From UBA9300 sp032260385 (lineage in GTDB: Bacteria; Bacteroidota; Bacteroidia; Bacteroidales; VadinHA17), in assembly GCA_032260385.1 (NCBI GenBank), contig JAVVEL010000015.1, positions 1 to 64,000 of the forward strand: 64,000 nucleotides of DNA, written 5' to 3'. Numbering within the stretch: position 1 is the first letter of the stretch; each line of letters begins with the position of its first letter. Made by a program: the position numbers and the translations under genes. The notes beneath the pieces were generated by a model. That model searched no databases. It had not been told where the DNA came from and saw only the letters and a program-made list of their open reading frames with translations. Below, piece by piece: positions 58,473-64,000 of the stretch.

Positions 58473-60065
58473 TCAATTTCTTAAAAGAGAAAGAAATTTA
58501 TTACTGTCACCTATTATTTCAAGGGCTTTATCAATAACATTATCATCCTTGTTAACAATCTCATAGTACTCCGACATATCCCATATGTCTCTGGCAACCA
58601 ATCCTTTGATTATCATTCTTATTTGTTTCCCGGAAATTGCATATTCATCTTCAACAAAACTGACACCCATTTCGTTTCCCAGCTTTATCAGCCTGTCCAT
58701 ATCAGAGTCTTTGAATGAAAAGTTTTCACGGAACTGTTTAAAAGACTGGTACTGTCTGCTTAGCCTGTTCCGGTTACTGTCAACATAATCCAGGGAATAC
58801 TGAGTTATGACATTTTTATTCACCAGGTCCCTGTAATAAGCAGAATAGCCACTGGTATCCGCAGGGATGAAGATATCCGGCATTATACCTCCTCCACCAT
58901 ATACCTGTCTTTCATTTATCAGGGTATAATATTTCAATGAATCAGGAAAACTAATACTGTCGGCAGACATCATTTCCCCGTTTGTAAATCTTGAATAAAA
59001 ATCGGTCATATACTTTTCCACACCCTGGTCATAAGGCCTTTGGATAAGCCGGCCCGAAGGAGTAAAATATCTTGCTACGGTAAGGCGTACGGCTGAACCG
59101 TCACCCAGGTTAAAAGCATTCTGTACCAGGCCTTTTCCAAAAGTCCTGCGTCCCAGTACCAGTCCGCGATCCCAATCCTGGATGGCTCCGGCTACTATCT
59201 CGCTTGCAGAAGCCGATCCCTCATCAACAAGGACAATAACCCTTGCCTTATTCATCTGTCCTCCCTCCTTTGTATAAAAATCCTGTCTGGGCGTCCTCAA
59301 TCCTTCCAGGTAAACAATCAGTCTTTCTTTCTCAAAAAAATGATCACAAACCCTTATTGCCGCTTCAAGATATCCTCCTGTGTTACCCCGCAAATCTATA
59401 ATCAGGTGTTCCATGTTTTTACTGATAAGGTCATCTACCGCATCGTTGAATTCCTGCTCTGTGGTAAGTGAAAAATTACTTAGTTTGATATAGCCTACCT
59501 TATCAGCGGCCATATATGAAGCAAGCAGGCTGTTAACGGGCAGCTCGTCACGAATGATCTGATACTCCAGTATCCTGTCAGTGCCTCTTCTAAAAATTCC
59601 GACCCTCACAACAGTTCCCTTATCGCCCAGCAGCTTTTTCCTTACTCCGGTGGTGCTTATCCCGATACCTGCCACATTTTCCCCGTCAATTGTCACTATA
59701 CGGTCACCCGGACGCAGGCCTATTTTTTCTGACGGTCCGCCGGGCATCGGTGCAATAACGAGTATTGAGTCGTGTAAGATATTAAATTCAATACCTATCC
59801 CTTCAAAGCTGCCTTCCAGGCGCTGGTTAATCTCCTCCAGTTCCTCAGCCGAGATATACACGGAATGAGGGTCAAGGTGACTAAGTAATTCAATTATGGC
59901 CTCTTCCGTAAGCTTTGCCTGGTCAACACTGTCGACATAAAATGCTTCCACCAGGGCCAGTGTTCTTCCAAACTTCATTGTCTGGTCTGAAAACATCTGC
60001 CCTTTTAAGCCAGGGATTGTGAAAATAAATATCAAGGCCGATAACATCACTAATCTTCTGCTCAT
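58473..60065 (-). CDS. S41 family C-terminal processing protease
   Basis: A 530-residue periplasmic protease. The ATG at 60065 (MSRRLVMLSALIFIFTIPGLKG) gives a proper signal peptide; a longer frame does not. A PDZ domain lies at about 70-150 (GIGIEFNILHDSILVIAPMPGGPSEKIGLRPGDRIV). The catalytic Ser286 (in SASASEIVAGAI) and Lys311 (RTFGKGLVQ) follow the Tsp/CtpA spacing. These enzymes trim C-termini or degrade envelope proteins. The gene follows guaA in the same direction after a 71-base gap. Confidence 0.93.
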   Translation of the reverse strand: MSRRLVMLSALIFIFTIPGLKGQMFSDQTMKFGRTLALVEAFYVDSVDQAKLTEEAIIELLSHLDPHSVYISAEELEEINQRLEGSFEGIGIEFNILHDSILVIAPMPGGPSEKIGLRPGDRIVTIDGENVAGIGISTTGVRKKLLGDKGTVVRVGIFRRGTDRILEYQIIRDELPVNSLLASYMAADKVGYIKLSNFSLTTEQEFNDAVDDLISKNMEHLIIDLRGNTGGYLEAAIRVCDHFFEKERLIVYLEGLRTPRQDFYTKEGGQMNKARVIVLVDEGSASASEIVAGAIQDWDRGLVLGRRTFGKGLVQNAFNLGDGSAVRLTVARYFTPSGRLIQRPYDQGVEKYMTDFYSRFTNGEMMSADSISFPDSLKYYTLINERQVYGGGGIMPDIFIPADTSGYSAYYRDLVNKNVITQYSLDYVDSNRNRLSRQYQSFKQFRENFSFKDSDMDRLIKLGNEMGVSFVEDEYAISGKQIRMIIKGLVARDIWDMSEYYEIVNKDDNVIDKALEIIGDSNKFLSLLRN

Positions 60066-60136
60066 ATTTAAGATTTTGTATTTACAAAAATGTTCATTAA
60101 CCGGTATGGATCTTCTGATCCATGTCACCGCAGGGT

Positions 60137-61666
60137 TTATTCCCATTCTATTGTTGCAGGCGGTTTTGAGCTTATGTCATAAACCACCCTGTTGATTCCC
60201 TTTACCTTATTTATTATGGAATTGGAGACCTGTCCAAGGAGATCGTATGGAAGATGTGACCAGTCAGCAGTCATTCCGTCTGTTGATTCTACAGCCCTGA
60301 GGACTATGGTATTTTCATAGGTCCGTTCATCTCCCATAACACCAACCGATTGCACGGGCAAAAGGATTACTCCTGCCTGCCATACCCTGTCATAAAGACC
60401 TGCCTTCTTCAGACCTTCAATAAATATATCGTCAGCCTCCTGCACCATTCGTACTTTTTCTCTTGTTACAGGCCCCAGTATTCTTATGGCCAGGCCGGGA
60501 CCTGGAAAGGGGTGACGATTCAGAATTATACCGGGCATATCCATTGCCATTCCAACCTTCCTGACCTCATCCTTAAAAAGAAGTTTCAGTGGTTCAACCA
60601 CCTTAAGCTTCATTATTTCTGGTAAACCACCGACATTATGGTGTGACTTTATTGTGGCTGAGGGACCATTAACTGAGACTGATTCAATAACATCAGGATA
60701 GATTGTACCCTGTGCCAGCCATTTCACATCCTTAACTTTTGCCGCTTCTCTTTCAAATACGTCAATAAAAACCCTTCCTATTATCTTTCTCTTTTTCTCA
60801 GGATCACCCTCCCCTTCAAGTTGTTCAAGAAATTCTTCAGCAGCATCAATATCCCTCACATTCAATCCCAGTCCCTGATAAGAATCCAGGACTTTACTGA
60901 TTTCATTTTTTCGCAGGAGCCCGTTATCGACAAATATGCAGGTGAGATTTTTCCCTATCGCCTTGTTCAGAAGATAGGCAGCTACCGATGAATCAACGCC
61001 CCCGCTCAGGCCCAGAACCACCCTGTCGTTGCCAAGGGTGTTTTTCAGTTCCCTGACTGTTGATTCCACAAAGGAAGCTGGTGTCCATGTTTGCTCACAG
61101 GCACAGATGCCCAGGACAAAGTTTGAGAGTATCTCCTTACCCTGTACAGTGTGGTATACCTCTGGGTGAAACTGTATTCCCCATGTCTCTTCTCCTTCTA
61201 CACGATATGCACCGACGCGTACATCATCAGTTGACCCGATTATCTTATAGTCAGAAGGAATTTCCTCAATGGTATCACCATGTGACATCCAAACCCGGGT
61301 TCCGGTTTCAACATTTTTAAACAGGGGATCGGCATTATCAAGATATATCATTTTCGCCCTTCCGTATTCCCTGGTATTCGAAGCATGCACCTTCCCCCCG
61401 TAATTATGTGCAAGGTGCTGTGCACCGTAACATACACCCAGGAGGGGTTTCGTACCTTTTATGCTTCGCAGGTCAGGCACAGGAGCACCCTTATCCCTTA
61501 CAGAAAAGGGACTCCCCGACAGGATAACGCCCCTGGTGTATTCATCCGGTTCAGGGAAATGCATGTAAGGATGAATCTCACAATAAACGTTAAGCTCCCT
61601 GACGCGACGTGCTATCAGCTGGGTATACTGCGAGCCAAAATCAAGTATTAAGATTTTTTCCTGCAC
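60137..61666 (-). CDS. guaA: GMP synthase (glutamine-hydrolysing)
   Basis: A 509-residue enzyme aminating XMP to GMP. The GTG at 61666 is chosen as start (MQEKILILDFGSQYTQLIARRVREL). A TTG further upstream falls inside the -7 promoter box and cannot be on the transcript. The N-terminal class I amidotransferase has Cys79 (GVCYGAQH) with the HPE segment FHPEVYHT; the ATP-pyrophosphatase loop is LGLSGGVDSSVAA, and the C-terminal dimer domain ends VYDISSKPPATIEWE. Length is standard. Confidence 0.97.
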   Translation of the reverse strand: MQEKILILDFGSQYTQLIARRVRELNVYCEIHPYMHFPEPDEYTRGVILSGSPFSVRDKGAPVPDLRSIKGTKPLLGVCYGAQHLAHNYGGKVHASNTREYGRAKMIYLDNADPLFKNVETGTRVWMSHGDTIEEIPSDYKIIGSTDDVRVGAYRVEGEETWGIQFHPEVYHTVQGKEILSNFVLGICACEQTWTPASFVESTVRELKNTLGNDRVVLGLSGGVDSSVAAYLLNKAIGKNLTCIFVDNGLLRKNEISKVLDSYQGLGLNVRDIDAAEEFLEQLEGEGDPEKKRKIIGRVFIDVFEREAAKVKDVKWLAQGTIYPDVIESVSVNGPSATIKSHHNVGGLPEIMKLKVVEPLKLLFKDEVRKVGMAMDMPGIILNRHPFPGPGLAIRILGPVTREKVRMVQEADDIFIEGLKKAGLYDRVWQAGVILLPVQSVGVMGDERTYENTIVLRAVESTDGMTADWSHLPYDLLGQVSNSIINKVKGINRVVYDISSKPPATIEWE

Positions 61667-61693
61667 CTTGGTTTCTCTTTGCGATATGAAGTG

Positions 61694-61701
61694 CAAAGAT
61701 A
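61694..61701 (-). promoter_or_regulatory. Promoter -7 box for guaA
   Basis: TATCTTTG on the minus strand (exact TAnnTTTG). It overlaps the upstream in-frame TTG (61694-61696) and sits 28 bases before the GTG at 61666, so it decides the start codon. Confidence 0.55.
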
Positions 61702-61729
61702 AGTATTCTTTTATTTGTTAAGCCCTTAT

Positions 61730-62641
61730 TCAAACCTGAATTACCGAACCTTCTTCGGCGGCAATGGTTTCAGAAAATATTTTTCTTGCTTCTTCCAGGA
61801 GAATACTCACGTCCCTGTACCTGGCTGAAAAATGACCGATGATCAGTTTCCCTGCTCCTGCGTTTATTGCTATCGTAGCCGCCTGTTCTGAAGTTGAATG
61901 TCCCGTTTTGGCTGCCAGCTCTTTGTGCCCCGAAGCAAAGGTTGCTTCATGGTAGAGGAGGTCAACACCACGGACGAATTCGGAAAGCCTCCTGAAATGA
62001 GCCGTATCACTGCAATAGGCAAAAGATCTAGGTTTTGGAGGATCAGTGCTTATTATATTGTTGGGTATAATATTGCCGTCATCTGTGCGAAAGTCGGCTC
62101 CCTCCTTTATTTTATGTATCTCCGACAATGGAATATTATATTTATCAATAGCCTCTTTAATTATATTTCTTTCTTTTTCTTTTTCCCTGAAGAGAAAGCC
62201 GAAGGCAGGAACACGGTGTTGCAGCGGCAGGGAAAGGACGGAGATATTTTTATCCTCGTGTATTTTAACGGGTTCCCTGCCTCCAAGGGCTACAAATTCT
62301 ATATCGAAATTCAGGTGTATGTCAAAATCTGCCAGGTGGGTAAAGAGTAGCTCCCGGAAAGAGGCCGGTGCATATAATCTCAATGGCGATTCGCGACCCG
62401 ACAGGTTCATTGATGAGAGGAGTCCGTAAAGCCCGAATACATGATCGCCATGCAGGTGGGATATAAATATGTGGTGTATACGGCCGTATTTTATCCTGTA
62501 CTTTCTGAGCTGCATTTGTGTACCCTCGCCACAATCAATCAAAAAGAACCGCTCATGTACATTAAGCACATGAGCGGATGGATATCTTTCAGAAGTCGGC
62601 AGTGCTGAACTGCTGCCCAGTATGGTCAATTCAAAAACCAC
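61730..62641 (-). CDS. rnz: Ribonuclease Z
   Basis: A 303-residue metallo-beta-lactamase-fold endonuclease removing tRNA 3' trailers. ELTILGSSSALPTSERYPSAHVL and DCGEGTQMQLRKY are the N-terminal hallmarks; the metal motif is HLHGDH (His62-x-His64-x-Asp66-His67), followed by YCSDTAHF, HEATF and GHFSARY. Length is standard. It is the last gene of the rpsA-STAS-rnz set, 15 bases after the STAS gene. Confidence 0.96.
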   Translation of the reverse strand: MVFELTILGSSSALPTSERYPSAHVLNVHERFFLIDCGEGTQMQLRKYRIKYGRIHHIFISHLHGDHVFGLYGLLSSMNLSGRESPLRLYAPASFRELLFTHLADFDIHLNFDIEFVALGGREPVKIHEDKNISVLSLPLQHRVPAFGFLFREKEKERNIIKEAIDKYNIPLSEIHKIKEGADFRTDDGNIIPNNIISTDPPKPRSFAYCSDTAHFRRLSEFVRGVDLLYHEATFASGHKELAAKTGHSTSEQAATIAINAGAGKLIIGHFSARYRDVSILLEEARKIFSETIAAEEGSVIQV

Positions 62642-62656
62642 TCTCCCGGAATGGTC

Positions 62657-62995
62657 TTATGATATCATTTTTTCAGCATCTGATACAGTATCGGTTATGT
62701 TTAAAACCGTATCGAGCTGAGAAATTGTTATCAGTCTTTCCACAGCATCATTCAGACCACAAAGGACAAAGGTTCCTCCTGCATTTTTACAGAGCCTGTT
62801 GGCAACAAGTATTGCACTCAGTCCTGAGGAATCACAGTATTCGCACTTTTCAAGGTCTAGAATGATGTTTTTTTCACCTTTCCCTGAGACCAGCACCAGC
62901 TCCGATTTCAGTGCGGGAGCAACATGAGTATCGAGCTTTTCAGTCTGGACCTGGATTAAAGTGCTGTTGTTTTTACTTTCAATATTAAAATCCAT
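62657..62995 (-). CDS. STAS domain protein between rpsA and rnz
   Basis: A 112-residue STAS domain with the ATG at 62995 (MDFNIESKNNSTLIQVQ). NIILDLEKCEYCDSSGLSAILVANRLCKN carries the D-S-S-G phosphorylation loop (Ser56/57), and GGTFVLCGLNDAVERLITISQLDTVLNI the C-terminal helix. It is an anti-sigma antagonist-type switch protein; its kinase partner is not adjacent. Its place between rpsA and rnz is the only hint to a role. Confidence 0.88.
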   Translation of the reverse strand: MDFNIESKNNSTLIQVQTEKLDTHVAPALKSELVLVSGKGEKNIILDLEKCEYCDSSGLSAILVANRLCKNAGGTFVLCGLNDAVERLITISQLDTVLNITDTVSDAEKMIS

Positions 62996-63025
62996 GACTT
63001 TCAAAATTTATAAGCTCTAATTTAA

Positions 63026-64000
63026 TTATTTTTTCTCAGATTTGGAAGATTTGTTCTCTTTTTCTTCCATTTCTTCCTTAAGTGCTGCAAGATCAGTTAT
63101 ATCTCCAAGGGTTGTTTTTTCAAGGTTAGACTTCAGCTTCTTTGTTGCCCTCCTGGTGGCTGCTGCTTCACTCTTTTTTGCACCATGCTCTGTTGCCCTC
63201 TTCTCATCCTCAAAAATCCTGCTGTGTGACAGTATTATCTTCTTGGCACTCTTATTAAATTCTATAACCTTAAATTCGAGCTTCTCATCAATCCTACCGC
63301 TTGTTCCGTCTTCCTTTACAAGGTGTTTGGGTGTTACAAATCCTTCCACACCATAAGGCAGTGCCACCACTGCACCCTTATCAAAGACGTCGATTATTGT
63401 TCCTTCGTGTACGGTATCAACCTCGAATACATCCTCAAATACATCCCATGGATTCTCTTCAAGCTGCTTATGACCCAGGCTCAGCCTGCGGTTTTCCTTA
63501 TCTATCTCAAGCACTACAACCTCTATTTCTGAATCTATGGAAGTAAATTCGGCCGGATGCTTTATTTTCTTTGTCCATGACAGATCAGATATGTGTATTA
63601 GTCCGTCAACACCTTCTGCTATCTCAACAAAGACACCGAAATTGGTGAAATTGCGGACCCTTGCCGTATGTTGACTTCCAACAGTATATTTTTCATCTAT
63701 TTTCTCCCATGGGTCGGGCTTCAGTTGCTTGATGCCGAGCGACATCTTACGCTGCTCACGGTCAAGTGTCAGTATTACGGCTTCAACCTCATCGCCCACG
63801 TTCATAAACTCCTGTGCACTCCTCAGGTGCTGTGACCAGGACATTTCAGATACGTGTATCAGTCCTTCCACACCGGGTGCAATCTCAACAAAGGCACCAT
63901 AGTCGGCCATTACGACAACCTTGCCCTTTACCTTGTCACCTATCTTGAGATTTTCATCGAGCGAATCCCACGGATGCTCGGTGAGCTGCTTCAGACCAAG
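63026..64000 (-). CDS. rpsA: 30S ribosomal protein S1, N-terminus outside the window
   Basis: The minus-strand frame is open to the window edge at 64000, so about 324 C-terminal residues are seen. It holds at least three S1 RNA-binding repeats: each has a G-x-F-V-E-I ... G-V-E/D-G-L-I-H-x-S-x-x-S/W-W/T segment and is followed by an L-G-x-K-Q-L ... P-W linker (three linkers visible), then a more divergent fourth repeat (GTIIDVFDKGAVVALPYGVEGFV) and a charged tail rich in Lys/Glu. S1 binds mRNA on the 30S subunit, and in Bacteroidota helps initiation where Shine-Dalgarno is weak. The internal Met at 63910 is not the start. Confidence 0.95.
   Translation of the reverse strand, partial: LGLKQLTEHPWDSLDENLKIGDKVKGKVVVMADYGAFVEIAPGVEGLIHVSEMSWSQHLRSAQEFMNVGDEVEAVILTLDREQRKMSLGIKQLKPDPWEKIDEKYTVGSQHTARVRNFTNFGVFVEIAEGVDGLIHISDLSWTKKIKHPAEFTSIDSEIEVVVLEIDKENRRLSLGHKQLEENPWDVFEDVFEVDTVHEGTIIDVFDKGAVVALPYGVEGFVTPKHLVKEDGTSGRIDEKLEFKVIEFNKSAKKIILSHSRIFEDEKRATEHGAKKSEAAATRRATKKLKSNLEKTTLGDITDLAALKEEMEEKENKSSKSEKK

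Noticed and set aside
63026..63910. Separate 294-residue S1-domain protein starting at 63910
   Set aside because: The frame stays open to the window edge and the upstream codons encode a further S1 linker (LGLKQLTEHPW), so this is the C-terminal part of a longer RpsA.
1..64000. tRNA, rRNA, CRISPR arrays, insertion sequences and prophage
   Set aside because: No tRNA cloverleaf with a CCA end or GTTCGA loop, rRNA stretch, direct-repeat array, transposase or integrase was seen in any gap or frame.

Overview
The window is a gene-dense chromosomal stretch from a member of the Bacteroidota, most likely an anaerobic or facultative Bacteroidales/Marinilabiliales-type bacterium. The support is gene content (a TonB-dependent receptor with a carboxypeptidase-like N-terminal domain, an S1 sulfatase, a GH53 endo-galactanase, DUF4251, DUF5107 and PD40/TPR envelope proteins, a folP-cdaA pair, and a 306-residue SerA with Lys where His is usual), many recognisable -7 boxes of the form TAnnTTTG, and the ferredoxin-dependent indolepyruvate oxidoreductase IorAB. 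I see no rRNA, tRNA, CRISPR array, insertion sequence or prophage. Genes are closely packed and no gene-free stretch exceeds about 230 bases.

Layout. 0-2.4 kb: a DUF4251 lipoprotein, a barrel protein with a zinc-ribbon protein, and a short SSB. 2.4-12.3 kb, mostly minus strand: a palindromic element, a DUF5107-TPR protein and an S9 peptidase, then a set made of a phosphatase-like protein without its catalytic Cys, IorA, IorB and a GH53 lipoprotein. 12.4-18.2 kb: a PepSY membrane protein, a TonB-dependent receptor with a small carboxypeptidase-regulatory-like partner, an AEC transporter and a TonB-like protein. 18.2-26.8 kb: SRAP, a serine hydrolase, an unknown protein, a plus-strand set (ankyrin-barrel protein, small lipoprotein, LarA homologue, shortened six-hairpin glycosidase) and a sulfatase. 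26.8-36.6 kb: cdaA-folP on minus, then a tightly overlapping plus operon tmk, DoxX-like, tpiA, a 1500-residue exported protein of unknown function, and rsmE. 36.6-43 kb: an SPFH protein with a 55-residue ribbon-helix-helix protein, an ECF sigma factor, uvrA, and a secreted protein next to a lipoprotein. 43-50 kb, minus: serC, serA, DUF1015, yggS and a dihydroorotate-dehydrogenase-like gene, then gcvT-comB. 50-57.2 kb: a TPR/PD40 protein, an Hpt-STAS pair, a flavin reductase, a TerB/ABCG-type transporter, and a SiaB-SiaC pair. 57.3-64 kb, minus: an rRNA methyltransferase, an S41 protease, guaA, and rpsA (cut by the window edge) followed by a STAS protein and rnz.

How they fit together. Much is housekeeping: serine and glycine/C1 metabolism (serA, serC, gcvT), nucleotides (guaA, tmk), glycolysis (tpiA), folate (folP), c-di-AMP (cdaA), repair (uvrA, SRAP, ssb), and rRNA/tRNA processing (rsmE, RlmL-like, rnz, rpsA). 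Envelope and polysaccharide functions are interleaved. The less explained parts are the partner-switch components (two STAS proteins, one Hpt, SiaB and SiaC) within about 11 kb, the serC-serA-DUF1015 block with no phosphoserine phosphatase in view, the 1500-residue exported protein inside a housekeeping operon, the ankyrin-barrel/lipoprotein pair, and the phosphatase-like protein ahead of iorAB.

Start codons were chosen from conserved N-termini, signal peptides and promoter positions; several differ from the longest open frame. All family assignments are by reading the translated sequence, with no database search.
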